Below, piece by piece: positions 42,718 through 52,143 of a stretch of 64,000 nt of DNA. The notes beneath the pieces are model-generated. The model worked only from the letters and a program-made list of their open reading frames with translations, did not search any database and had not been told where the DNA came from. The stretch covers positions 9,196,001 through 9,260,000 of the forward strand of contig NZ_JAPNKE010000002.1 in NCBI RefSeq assembly GCF_026626665.1, written 5' to 3'. Numbering within the stretch: the stretch's first letter is position 1; every line of letters starts with the position of its first letter. Origin of the DNA: Nannocystis pusilla. Its GTDB lineage: Bacteria; Myxococcota_A; Polyangia; Nannocystales; Nannocystaceae. A program made the position numbers and the translations under genes.

Positions 42718-44678
42718 CGCCGGGCCTCCCCGTAGCCGTTGACGAGCTCGAGGTCGGCCGGGTGCGGCGCGGGCACGCGGATGAAGCCGACGTGGTCGAG
42801 GTCGTCGATCTTCTCGCGGCGGATCTCACAACCTGGCTCACAGACCAGGTACTCCATCCAGTGGAAGCGCAGCACCAGGTCGACGTTCGGGTCGCTGCCG
42901 GTGACGCTGATCCGGTTGGGCGCGGCGACCACCTCGCCGCCGCCCTGCTGGATCAGGTGCGGCTCGATCGTGGTGCGGAAGATCCGGTGGTGGCCGATCT
43001 TGCCGGCCGGGACGATCAGGTCGGGCTTTTGGTTCCACCAGGTCGCGTTGCTGGTGACGATCACCCAGCGCACCGCGTAGGTCTCGAAGTACGTGCGCAG
43101 CTGGTCGTCGCCGGCGACCCCGAACTTGTGGCGCCGGTAGAGGTTGGCCATGCTGTGCTCGAGGTTGCGGAAGCGGAAGCCGCCGATGATCTGGGCGTCG
43201 GTCTGCCAGTGCAGCCGCTCGCCCACGGCTGGCTCTTCGACCAGGAAGCGGCTCTGGCCGTCGTCGACCTCGCGGACCCACTTCGACACCTCGCCGTGCT
43301 CCGGCCGCGACGGGAACAGGCGGTAGTCCGGGTGCGCCGGGTAGCCGCTGGCGGCCAGCAGGACCTTCTCGCCGCTGTAGAGCGGGGCGACCTCGGGCAG
43401 GTGCGCGGGGGTGAAGTAGAGGATGTCGCGCACGAGCATCTGCCCGGCCGGCAGGGCGAGGACGACCAGCAGGGCGCGCGCGGGCGGGGTGAGCGAGCGC
43501 CACAGCTCGCGCAGGCGCACCGACTCGAGCGCGGCGGCGGCGGGGATGACGGCGAGGAAGGCGAGCGGGAGGACGTGGCGGTAGGGCTGGATCTGTCTGA
43601 AGAGCCAGATGTACCCGGAGGCGTAGGCGAGCAGCACCATCGCCACCACCGCGACGACGAACGGCAGGGTGCGAGGGTCGCGGGCCCGTCGCCAGCGCCA
43701 CAGGCCGACCAGCGCGCCGCCGAGGACGAGGAAGCGGAAGCCGGTGCGCGTGCCGAGGAGGCCGGAGGTCGCGGTGTCGAGGACGAGGCCGAGGTAGTCG
43801 GCGAGCAGCCACTGCAGGCCCGACTGGCCGAAGAACCCGGAGTCGAGGATGTAGTGCCAGAACTGGACGGCGACCGCGAGCCACCAGGTGTTGAGCACCA
43901 GGGTGAAGACGACCATCGCCAGGACCGCGAAGTGGCCGCGCGCGCCGAGGCGACGCAGCTCGCGGAGGTACAGCACCAGCATCGGCGCGACCAGGACGAC
44001 GAAGGTGTAAGGATGGACGAGGTGGGCGACGCCGAGGGCGAGGCCGGCGGCGAGGCCCTGCCACGGCCTCCGCTGGCGGGTCCAGCGGTAGAAGAGGGCC
44101 AGCGGCAGCAGCGAGAGGTAGCCGCACAGGGCGTAGGCGACCATGCCGATCCACCAGCACCAGTGCGAGAAGGAGTCGAAGAACCACAGCGCCGAGGCGA
44201 GCGCGGCGGCCCACAAGGCGGCGCGGCGCGACAGGTCGAACAGCCGCGCCGAGGCGTAGACGACCGGCAGCACGCCGAGGTGCGCGGCCGCGGCGAACAG
44301 GTTGAAGGCGAGCCCGGCCGGGACGCCGAGATGGCTCAAAAGCCAGGTCCAGACCTCCCAGCCCTTGTTGTCGGCGTCGAAGATGACGCCGTGCAAGTAG
44401 CCGGCGAGCAGCCGCGGGTCGTACAGCCAGCTGTGACCCCAGCCGTCCATGGCCTCCATGAAGCGCCAGGTCTGGCCGACGTGGGTCTCGAAGTCGACGC
44501 CGGTGATCGGTGTGTCGGTCCACCAGACATCGAGCGGGACGAAGTAGAAGAACCACGCCAGGTGAAACGCGACGATGAGCAGCGCGGCGAGGACGAGCCG
44601 CACGGGCCGCTCCGGCGCGGACGACCCGGATGGCTCGGGCCCGCTCGGGCGCGCGGCAGGGTCGTCGGCAGCGGGCAT
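42714..44678 (-). CDS. Polytopic membrane protein, glycosyltransferase-like (GT-C fold)
   Basis: The 654-residue protein has a first periplasmic loop with acidic residues (ITGVDFETHVGQTWRF), then about 11-12 hydrophobic segments and a soluble C-terminal domain of roughly 190 residues. This is the layout of GT-C glycosyltransferases and related oligosaccharide-transfer proteins that use polyprenyl-phosphate sugars. No family-level identification is certain. The start at 44678 is followed by a Pro/Ser/Ala cytoplasmic tail. It is coupled by ATGA overlap to the UbiA gene, which could make or modify its lipid donor. Confidence 0.7.
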   Translation of the reverse strand: MPAADDPAARPSGPEPSGSSAPERPVRLVLAALLIVAFHLAWFFYFVPLDVWWTDTPITGVDFETHVGQTWRFMEAMDGWGHSWLYDPRLLAGYLHGVIFDADNKGWEVWTWLLSHLGVPAGLAFNLFAAAAHLGVLPVVYASARLFDLSRRAALWAAALASALWFFDSFSHWCWWIGMVAYALCGYLSLLPLALFYRWTRQRRPWQGLAAGLALGVAHLVHPYTFVVLVAPMLVLYLRELRRLGARGHFAVLAMVVFTLVLNTWWLAVAVQFWHYILDSGFFGQSGLQWLLADYLGLVLDTATSGLLGTRTGFRFLVLGGALVGLWRWRRARDPRTLPFVVAVVAMVLLAYASGYIWLFRQIQPYRHVLPLAFLAVIPAAAALESVRLRELWRSLTPPARALLVVLALPAGQMLVRDILYFTPAHLPEVAPLYSGEKVLLAASGYPAHPDYRLFPSRPEHGEVSKWVREVDDGQSRFLVEEPAVGERLHWQTDAQIIGGFRFRNLEHSMANLYRRHKFGVAGDDQLRTYFETYAVRWVIVTSNATWWNQKPDLIVPAGKIGHHRIFRTTIEPHLIQQGGGEVVAAPNRISVTGSDPNVDLVLRFHWMEYLVCEPGCEIRREKIDDLDHVGFIRVPAPHPADLELVNGYGEARR

Positions 44679-44838
44679 GTGGGCGCGGATGATACGAGAA
44701 AACAAACGGGTCCGGCGCGTCATGAACGATCGCCGCTCCGGGCCCGGGAGCGTGATGGCCGCCGCCCGGGCCGGGAGCGGCCTGGTGAGCCCCGCGGACC
44801 CGTGTGATAGGGTCGCGGAGCATCCGGGGCGAGCATCC

Positions 44839-45270
44839 ATGACCAGCGAGAGCAGCCGGATTCCGCCGTCCGACCTGGTGATGGTCGCCGACCTCGTGCT
44901 GCCCTGCAGCCATTGCGGGATCCCGTGCACCGGCACGGTGATGGTCTGGTTCCTCCGCGAGGAGATCCGGCACGCGATCGAGGTCGACCGGCCGACGTTC
45001 GACATCCTGCTCGGGAAGCTCTGCGTCGGCGAGCGTGCGAGCGACGAGCTGCCGCGGTTCGTGACCGACTGGTGCGCCTCGACCGGCTGGATGGACATCG
45101 ACGCCGCCGAGGTCGGGACGCCCGTCCCCCACATCGAGATGACGGCGACGCTGACGCGACTCGCCCAGGTCGAGCTCGACGAGCGCGAGCGCCAGCTCTT
45201 CGACGCGCTGCGGCGCGTCACCCGCGAGGGGCTGGCGACGGACTCGCCGCTGTTCGTCTACTACGACTGA
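44839..45270 (+). CDS. 143-residue protein of unknown function
   Basis: The protein from ATG 44839 has an N-terminal cysteine cluster (PCSHCGIPCTG at about 22-32), a strand-helix region (TVMVWFLREEIRHAIEV) and a C-terminal helix of charged residues. The three closely spaced cysteines could bind a metal. The family is not recognised. The coding pattern is convincing in codon use. It is divergent from the glycosyltransferase-like gene and is followed after 53 bases by the deoxynucleoside kinase. Confidence 0.65.
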   Translation: MTSESSRIPPSDLVMVADLVLPCSHCGIPCTGTVMVWFLREEIRHAIEVDRPTFDILLGKLCVGERASDELPRFVTDWCASTGWMDIDAAEVGTPVPHIEMTATLTRLAQVELDERERQLFDALRRVTREGLATDSPLFVYYD

Positions 45271-45323
45271 GAGCGCGGCATCGCGCACTCGACACGCGCG
45301 CGCGATCGCGGTACCCGGCTTGG

Positions 45324-45980
45324 GTGAGCGCTGCCCGCCCCCGCAGGTTCGTCGCCGTCGCCGGCAACATCGGCGTCGGCAAGTCGACGCTCGTCACGTT
45401 CCTGGCGCGGCAGTTCCGACTCACGCCGCACTTCGAGCCGAACGAGCAGAACCCGTACCTGGTCGACTTCTACTCGGACATGCCGCGGTGGGCGTTCCAC
45501 TCGCAGGTGTTCTTCCTCGCCAAGAAATTTCGCATCCACCAGGAGCTCATCCGCGCGACGCAGCCGGTGATCGGCGACCGCACGATCTACGAGGACGCGG
45601 AGATCTTCGCGGAGAACCTGTACCGCCGCAAGCAGATGACGCGGCGCGACTATCAGACCTACCGCGAGCTGTACGAGGCGATCGTGCAGCAGCTGCCGCC
45701 GCCCGACCTGATGATCTATCTAAAATGCTCGATGCGGACGCTGCGCAAGCGGATCGCGCTGCGCGGGCGACCGGAGGAGCAGGCGATCCCGACCAGCTAT
45801 CTGCGGCGATTGCAGGAGCTCTACGACGCGTGGTTCTCGCGCTACGACCTGTCGGAGACGGTGACGATCGAGACCGACAAGCTCGACTATCTCCACGACC
45901 TGGTCGACCGCATCGACCTGTTCGAGCGCATCGAGAAGATCTTGAAGTTGCGGCGCGATCCGGACGCGGCGCTCGAGTAA
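45324..45980 (+). CDS. Deoxynucleoside kinase
   Basis: The 218-residue protein has the P-loop GNIGVGKST (residues 14-22), the DRT motif (IGDRTIYEDAEIF), the LID-like arginines (RTLRKRIALRGRPEEQ) and YLKCS. These are features of the bacterial dGK/dAK-like kinases that phosphorylate deoxynucleosides in salvage. The start is GTG at 45324, as no ATG is available before the core strand VAVAGNIG. A rare CTA-AAA codon pair occurs in YLKC. A shared terminator follows the stop. Confidence 0.92.
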   Translation: MSAARPRRFVAVAGNIGVGKSTLVTFLARQFRLTPHFEPNEQNPYLVDFYSDMPRWAFHSQVFFLAKKFRIHQELIRATQPVIGDRTIYEDAEIFAENLYRRKQMTRRDYQTYRELYEAIVQQLPPPDLMIYLKCSMRTLRKRIALRGRPEEQAIPTSYLRRLQELYDAWFSRYDLSETVTIETDKLDYLHDLVDRIDLFERIEKILKLRRDPDAALE

Positions 45981-45983
45981 CAA

Positions 45984-46019
45984 TAAAAACCGGGCGGAGC
46001 CGCGAGGGCGCCGCCCGGT
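45984..46019 (-). terminator. Bidirectional intrinsic terminator
   Basis: ACCGGGCGG (45989-45997) pairs with CCGCCCGGT (46011-46019). On the minus strand the stem is followed by TTTTTATTG, so it terminates the AgmX/PglI gene. On the plus strand it follows the kinase stop directly. Confidence 0.85.
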
Positions 46020-46040
46020 CGGGCGAGGCTGTCCTTCAGG

Positions 46041-47735
46041 TCAGCCGGGCTGGAGGATGAACGGGTAGGTCACGATCGCGGCGCCGCCCGAGGCCGGCTT
46101 GGGGAACGACCAGCGCTTGACCGCCTGGGCGATGCAGGACCCGACGGCGCGGTCCTTGAGGTCGGTCTCGCCGACGACGGCCGAGGTGACCTTGCCGGTG
46201 CCGCCGATGGTGAACTGGACGGCGACGCGGCCCTTGAGGTTGGCGTCCTTGGCCAGCCCCTGGTTGTAGCAGTAGCGCACCTCGTTGATGTGAGCCCGCA
46301 CGACGCGGCGGATGAGGTCCTTGTCGAGCCCGCCGACGACCTCGGCCTTGGTGGCGAGGACCTGCGGGGAGCGGGTCTTGCGGGTCTCGAAGCCCGCCGA
46401 GCGGCGGAGCAGCCCGCCCTCGCCGTCGCCGGGGCGGTTGTGACCGATGAGGCCGACCGAGGTCAGACCCACCGTGCCCTCGCCGGTGCCGCCGCCGGAG
46501 CGGCCGGTGCCGACGAGGCCGAGGCCGCCGATGCCGTTGGACTCGGCGATGTCGCGGCCGACGAGCTGGCCCCACACGTCGTCGTTGTCGTTGCCGACCG
46601 CGAAGGCGTCGCCGAAGGGCGTGGCCATGAAGTGACCCGAGTCGGCCTTCATCAGGCCCAGGACGCCGGTGTTGCGCGCGTCCATGTCCGGGTCGAAGTT
46701 GCGGGCCAGCTTGGGGACGGCGGACGCGTTGCCCTTGATGGCGTAGCGGCCGCTGACCTGCTTGCTCTCCTTCTTGCCGGCCTTGCCCTCGTCGCCGACG
46801 TGGCGCTCGCCCGCGGCGCCGCCGGGCTCGTCGGCCTGCTCCTCGTCGGTCGGGATGGCCTCGTCCTTCTGCTCGTTCGGCTGCGCGAGGTAGCCGACGA
46901 AGCGGCTGTCCGCGAGCTCCTCCTGTAGCGCCAGCGCGCCGGCCTCGTTCGGGATCATCTGCGTGAGCAGGATGAGGCTGCCGATCGCGGCCGCCGACAG
47001 GCCGTTGTGGAACCAGAACGGCTTGTCGATCTCGCTCTTGCGAGCGAGCACGCGGCCGGGCGCGACCGAGTGGATGAAGAAGGTGAGGCCCTGCCAGCGG
47101 ATCCGGGCCTTCGCGCCGGCGGCCAGCGGGTAGCTGTAGACGCCGGCCTCGACCTGGCGCGCGAGACCGTTGCGGATCAGCTCCTCGAGGGTCACGTGGG
47201 TGTCGCCGATCCGCACCTCACCGGCCATGTCGGCGGTGAACTGCAGGTTGTGGTCGCGCTCGCCCTGGACGATCGGGAGCTCGCGGCGGCCGGGGACGGC
47301 GACGTGGAAGGCGGCGTCGTGGCCCTCGCCGAGGGTGTAGGCGGTGCGCGAACGGTCCTGCATGCGCATGGCCGCGACGCCGAACGGGATCAGGCCGAGC
47401 ATCGCCAGGCCGAAGCCGAGGCCGCCGAGGCCGGTGCCGGGGGCCTTCGGGGCCGGGGCGCTGACCTCCGCCGCGGCCTTGACGGCCTCGGCGTGGCCGT
47501 CCCAGTCCTGGGCGGCGTCGTGACCGAAGAGGGCGAGGCCGCCGAGCACCAGGGCGCCGCCGGCCGCGAGCCACTTGGGCGCGCTGCGCCGGCCGTCACG
47601 GGTCTGGCCGAGGTGCTGCACGTCGAGGACGGTGTCGTTGTACATGGCCACGACCTCGGCGACTCGGCCGCCGTCCTGCACCTCGGACTCGTTGTGGAGG
47701 GAGCTGACTTCGATTCGATGGTTGCGGGTGGTCAT
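46041..47735 (-). CDS. AgmX/PglI C-terminal domain protein
   Basis: The 564-residue protein has a short N-terminal region, two or three hydrophobic segments (around LAAGGALVLGGLALFG, GLAMLGLIPFGVAAM and AAAIGSLILLTQMI) and a Gly-rich stretch. It ends in the AgmX/PglI C-terminal domain (INEVRYCYNQGL, GRVAVQFTIGGTGKV, AVKRWSFPKPASGG). That domain is TonB-like and is found in myxobacterial gliding-motility and energy-transduction proteins. The start at 47735 (MTTRNHRIEV) is preferred, but an ATG at 47780 inside an ACATGT palindrome extends it by 15 residues. Its partners are not nearby. Confidence 0.88.
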   Translation of the reverse strand: MTTRNHRIEVSSLHNESEVQDGGRVAEVVAMYNDTVLDVQHLGQTRDGRRSAPKWLAAGGALVLGGLALFGHDAAQDWDGHAEAVKAAAEVSAPAPKAPGTGLGGLGFGLAMLGLIPFGVAAMRMQDRSRTAYTLGEGHDAAFHVAVPGRRELPIVQGERDHNLQFTADMAGEVRIGDTHVTLEELIRNGLARQVEAGVYSYPLAAGAKARIRWQGLTFFIHSVAPGRVLARKSEIDKPFWFHNGLSAAAIGSLILLTQMIPNEAGALALQEELADSRFVGYLAQPNEQKDEAIPTDEEQADEPGGAAGERHVGDEGKAGKKESKQVSGRYAIKGNASAVPKLARNFDPDMDARNTGVLGLMKADSGHFMATPFGDAFAVGNDNDDVWGQLVGRDIAESNGIGGLGLVGTGRSGGGTGEGTVGLTSVGLIGHNRPGDGEGGLLRRSAGFETRKTRSPQVLATKAEVVGGLDKDLIRRVVRAHINEVRYCYNQGLAKDANLKGRVAVQFTIGGTGKVTSAVVGETDLKDRAVGSCIAQAVKRWSFPKPASGGAAIVTYPFILQPG

Positions 47736-47780
47736 GGCGTCACGGACTTTCATACAATCGTTGGGTGACCGAATAGACAT

Positions 47781-48646
47781 GTTCTTTGGGTACTGTCTCG
47801 ACGAGCAGGCTCGTCCAGCCGCGCGGGGGTCCGTCGCGGCGGCGGATGGGCCGCTTTCGCAGCCGCTTCCCGTCTCGCCGTCGCAGCACCGTCGACGCGG
47901 CTACAGACAGAGGTCAGGGGTCGCGGTTCCTCGGGCGACGAAAAATTGTGTGGGCCGCACGCGACGAACTCGCCCGGGAACCTGCGTCAGGCCGCGTTGT
48001 CGCGGCGCCCGGCCGGGGACCCGCGCGTGGGGGCGATGTTTTCGGGCGGCGAAAGTGACAGCGATCGCGGCGCCGGGAACCCGGCTGCGGCGGCGCTGTC
48101 GCGCGCCGCGTGTGGGACAGCGTGGGGGCCGAATCGGGCGCGCGCGGCGGAATGCGAGCGGGGGGGTTGCGGCAGCGGTCGCTGTCTCTTTCTCGGGCAG
48201 CGGCGCTGCGAGGATCGGCGCGGTGCCGTCGCGCGGAGGTCCGATGTGGGTGCGAGCCCTGCAGCGCGCAGTGGACTCGGCGACGGCGACGAAGGTGCCC
48301 CGGCGCATGGAGTGGAGGCGGTGAAGACGAAGCTTGCCTCGCCATCGCAGCCGCTCGTCCTCCGCGGCGAGTGTTTTAAACAGAAGCGCGCGCGGGCTCA
48401 GCTCGACTCCGCACCCGCGGAAGAGCTCGCCCTCGGCGGCGAGCGCTTCGCGAAAGCGCGAGCTCAGCTCACCTCCGCAGCCACGAAGGAGCACGTCCTC
48501 GGCGGCGAGCGCCTCTCGAGGAAGCGCGAGAGCAGCTGGCCTGCGCAGCCGCGGAAGAGCTCGTCCTCGGACTCGGCTCGCCATCGCCGCCGCGGAGGTC
48601 TGCGTGCACCGCGGCGAGCCTTTTGGCGAAGGACGAGCGAGCGAGC
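47781..48646. other. 870-bp non-coding stretch with decayed repeats
   Basis: No gene is convincing here. From 47781 to about 48250 there are imperfect copies of CGGGCG-ACGAAA and GGGAACC-type segments about 107 bases apart. From 48343 a 66-68-bp tandem repeat begins. The sequence is a mixture of decayed minisatellites. Confidence 0.55.
48343..48585. repeat. Decaying 66-68-bp tandem repeat, about 3.5 copies
   Basis: Units share a CGCGGAAGAGCTC and CCTCGGCGGCGAGCG core followed by AAGCGCGAG-CAGCT, starting near 48343, 48409, 48475 and 48543. Copies differ by substitutions and one- or two-base length changes. It is similar in style to the 72-bp array at 34558. Confidence 0.65.
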
Positions 48647-50241
48647 TCAGGCGGCCTGGCGCAGCGCCTCGAGCGTCGGGTTCACGAGCTCGCGGAGGCC
48701 CTCGCGCCACAGCGCGGCGCGCAGGGGCGCGTCGACGACCCCGTGCGCGTGCAGCTCGGGCGCGCCGGGCTCGCGCGCGAGCGCCTCGATCGTGGCCTCG
48801 GCGCCGGCGATCGCGGCGGTGAACACCGCCTCCGCGCGCGCGCTGGTCCGCGTCGGCGCGCGCGAGGGCCCACTGGACGACGCGCCAGCCGAGCTCGGCG
48901 TGGCGCTGCTCGTCGGCGGCGATCTGCTCGAGGATCCGGCGCACGGCGGGATCTTCGGCGCGCAGGGCGGCCTCGCGGGCCTCGAGCGCCGACAGCGTCT
49001 CGCCGACGCAGGCCTCGCGGATGACCGCGGCGACCACCGCGTCGAGGTCGAGCGCGCCGAGCGAATCGGCGGCGGTCAGCGGGCCGGGACCGACACCTGT
49101 CCCTTCGTACAGGCTGGCCAGCGCGAAGCACAGGCGCGCGTGCTCGATCTCGTCGGCGAGGGCCTGCTGCGCGTCCTTGACCAGGTCGGCCGGCGCGCCG
49201 ACGGCCAGCAGCTGCAGGATGAAGCGCGCGAACGAGGCCACCGAGGCGTGCTCGCACAGGCCGATCTGCTGCCAGTACGCGGCCAGGCGCGCGCGTCGGC
49301 GGCAGCGCGACCGGGACGCGGACGAGGGCGCGCCAGTCGTCGCGTGCGCACGCCGGCGCGGTGACGGCCTGCTCGTCGACGAGGAAGGGCCGGCCGCAGG
49401 CCGCGTTGGCGCAGGCCCACGACTGGACGCTGTCCTCGAACACGCACGGGGGGCTGGGGCAGTCGCTGTCGCCGGAGCAGGCGTCGTCGGGGGTGGTGCA
49501 GTGCGAGGAAAACAGACCGGGCTCGCAGATGTCGGCCGCGAAGCCGCAGAGCTCGCCGGGGCAGTCGGCGTCGGTGATGCAGGTGGCGGGGATGCACTCG
49601 GTGTAGAGGCCGAGGCCGTCGCCGGCGCAGCGGCACACCTCGCCCGAGGCGCAGTCGCCGTCGGTCTGGCAGCCGTACACGCAGCCGCAGGTGTCGCCGG
49701 GCGCGAGGATGCCGCCGAACACCATGTTGAGCTGGCACGAGCCGAACGGCTTCTCGGTGCAGTCGGCGTCGGTGAGGCACTCGCCGTCGGGTGAGGCGTC
49801 GGCGGGGCAGCTGCTCGGCGTGAGCGGCGACAGGCACTCGCGGGGCTCGGGGCGGTGGACGAGGCCGTCGTCGCACTTCACGAAGCCGGAGGGCGTCGGC
49901 GGATCGACGAAGGCCTGCATGAGCTCGGTGACGGTGCCCTCGCAGACAGGCGGGATCGGGCCGGTGGTCGAGGTCGGAGCGTCGGTGGTGGCCGTGGTGG
50001 TGGTCTGGCCGCCGCTCTCGGTGCCGGTGCCGGGGTCGATGGTGCCGGTGCCGGGGTCGATGGTGCCGGTGCCCGGGCTCGTCGTGCCGGTGGTCGCCGG
50101 GTCGGTGGTGGCGCCGGTCTCGGACAGCGAGGAGGAGTCGGTCTCGGTCTCGTTCTTGCCGGGCCCGCAGGCGACGAGCAGGCCGAGCGCGGCGAAGAGG
50201 GAGGCGCGGACGGGGTCTAAGGAGGTTCGGATAAGCGTCAT
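48647..50241 (-). CDS. Cysteine-rich lipoprotein with ferritin-like diiron domain, two frameshifts
   Basis: The protein has lipobox LLVAC (Cys25) and a Thr/Gly/Ser/Asp linker with a 24-bp repeat (TGTIDPGTGTIDPG). A cysteine-rich region with several DADC and DGDC segments follows, and then a ferritin-like four-helix domain. Its diiron-type motifs are CEHASVASF, DEIEHARL and ADEQRHAEL. Frames break at about 49281-49300 and again at about 48831-48845, after which the expected C-terminal helix (GVVDAPLRAALWREGLREL) runs to a TGA at 48647. The corrected product is about 530 residues. The same lipoprotein-plus-ferritin architecture occurs in other myxobacteria, which supports reading the pieces as one gene. 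Iron storage or redox at the envelope is possible. Confidence 0.8.
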
Positions 50242-50322
50242 GGCGGGAAAGGTGACGCATGAGCGCGGTGCGGGTCAAGCCGCGCGGTTGCCAGCGGCTG
50301 CATCGGTTCGTACCGTCCTCGG

Positions 50323-51797
50323 GTGACGGACCGCGCCGCGCCGGCCGGCCGCTTCGGCTGGATCTCGCCCGACTCGGGGCCGGTGGTGGCGCGGTTGTTC
50401 CACGCGCTGCTCGGGTTGGTGTTCGTGCTCGCGTTCGGCTCGTTGCGGGCGCAGGTGGAGCCACTGTTCGGCGCCGAGGGTCTGTCGCCGCTCGCCGAGG
50501 CGGTCGCGGGGGCGCGCCCGGGCGGGTGGTCCGCGACGCCGACGCTGTTCTGGTGGGGCTCCGGCGACGCGACGCTGCGCGGGGCCGCGACGGCGGGGAT
50601 GATCGCGGGGGCGCTGGCGCTCGTCGGCGTGTGGCCGCGCGTGTGGCTGGCGATCGCCACGCTGCTCTACCTCAGCTTCGTCAGCGTCGGCGCGCCGTTC
50701 CTCCAGTTCCAGTGGGACAGCCTGCTGGTCGAGTGCGGGGTGCTGGCGCTGCTGCTGCCGCGCGATCGGCCGCAGCAGGCCGCGCACCTGCTGCTGCTGT
50801 TCGCGGCCTTCAAGCTGTACTTCGAGTCAGGTCTGGCCAAATGGGGCTCGCCGCTCGGCGACTAGATCGACGGCAGCGCGATGTCCTATTATTACGAGAC
50901 GGCGCCGCTGCCGGCGCCGCTCGCATGGTTCGCGCACAACCTGCCGGGCTGGTGGCACGCGCTCGAGAGCCGGGCCACTCTGGTCGCCGAGCTGGTGGTG
51001 CCGGTGCTGCTGTTCTGCGGGCGTCGCGGGCGGCTGATCGCGCTTGTGGTGCTGACGGGGTTCCGCTGCTCAACCTGGCGACCGCGAACTACGGGTTCTT
51101 CGTGTGGCTGGCGCTGGCGCTGCACCTGTTCATGCTGCGCGACGCCGATCTGTTGAAATTGTACGCGCGGTTGCCGGGGCGCGCGGTGTGGGGGCGGGTG
51201 CTGCTGCCGCGCGAGGGCGTGTCGGCGCCGGCGTGGCCGCGGCTGCGCGCGGGGCTCTTGGTTGCGTTCGGGGTCGTGTACGTGACGCTGTCGCTGGCGA
51301 CCGCGCGGGTCGAGCTCGGCGCTGGCGCGGGGCGGTGGGCGGCGGCGCTGCAGCGGTACGCGGAGCCTTGGCACGTGTTCAACGCGTATCACCTGTTCGC
51401 GCAGATCACCCGTGTGCGGATCGAGCCGGAGTTCGCCGGGTTCGCGGCGGGGGCGTGGCGGACGTACGACATGCGCTACAAGCCCGGGCCGCTCGATCGG
51501 GCGCCGCCGATCGTGGCGCCGCACCAGCCGCGGCTCGACTTCATGCTGTGGTTCTACGGGCTGCGGGCCCGGCGAGCGCCTCCCGGGTACGTGCGCCGGT
51601 TGCTGACGCAGCTGTGCGAGCAGCCGGCGCGGGCGCAGGGGTTCTTCGTGACGCCGCTGCTGGACCGGCCGTCGCACGTGCGGGTGCAGTTCTGGCGCTA
51701 CAGGTTCACCCGGCCGGGCGAGGCGGGATGGTGGCGGCGCGAGGCGGCGGCGCCCGAGCTGGTGGTGGCCTGCTCGAAGGGACAGGTGGAGCGGTGA
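50323..51797 (+). pseudogene. Lipase maturation factor family protein, interrupted by TAG and a frameshift
   Basis: The joined sequence is a polytopic membrane protein with the lipase-maturation-factor pattern: FLQFQWDSLLVECG, LYFESGLAKWGSPLGD, DGSAMSYYYETAPLP and, after a break, LLNLATANYGFFVWLALALHLFML. A TAG at 50863-50865 occupies the position after PLGD, where the family usually has Trp, so a single TGG-to-TAG change explains it. A one-base loss at about 51060-51070 shifts the frame. The C-terminal soluble domain (LDFMLWFYGL) continues to 51797. These proteins help fold secreted lipases in the envelope. With two lesions the gene is either dead or affected by sequencing error. Confidence 0.82.
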
Positions 51798-52143
51798 GGC
51801 GGCGGCGGGCGGGGCGGAGGTGGGGGCGAAAATCAGATGTCCGAAAGAGCAGGTAGAAGGTGGGTCGGCGTGCGGCGAGCGGTGGTGCGAGGCTCGCGGT
51901 CGCGCCGGTGGTTCGGGCTTGACTTCGTCGGGAGGTGCTCGTAACTTCCTCGCCGTTCCGCGGCTGCTGCTCGGGATTCTCTGGGCCCTGGTGCACGGCT
52001 GTCCGTCGCGCCAGGGTGGATAGGACCTGTGCGTCACGACACGGCCCCGAAGGTCAGGTCGCACAGGCACGAAGCGCGCGCCACCGAATCGGCGCGTCGC
52101 AATGCTCGCGCGTGGGCCGACGCGCGCGCAGGAGCAGCACGTC
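51798..52143. other. Intergenic stretch carrying the RtcB promoter region
   Basis: No gene is seen in these 346 bases. They contain an ATGTCCGAAAGAGCAGG palindrome half near 51838, a good sigma-70 promoter at 51919, and a GGTCAGGTCG half-site near 52050. Confidence 0.5.
51919..51947 (+). promoter_or_regulatory. Sigma-70-type promoter upstream of RtcB
   Basis: TTGACT (51919-51924) and TAACTT (51942-51947) are separated by exactly 17 bases and point rightward. The RtcB start is about 190 bases downstream, which leaves a long leader. Confidence 0.55.
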
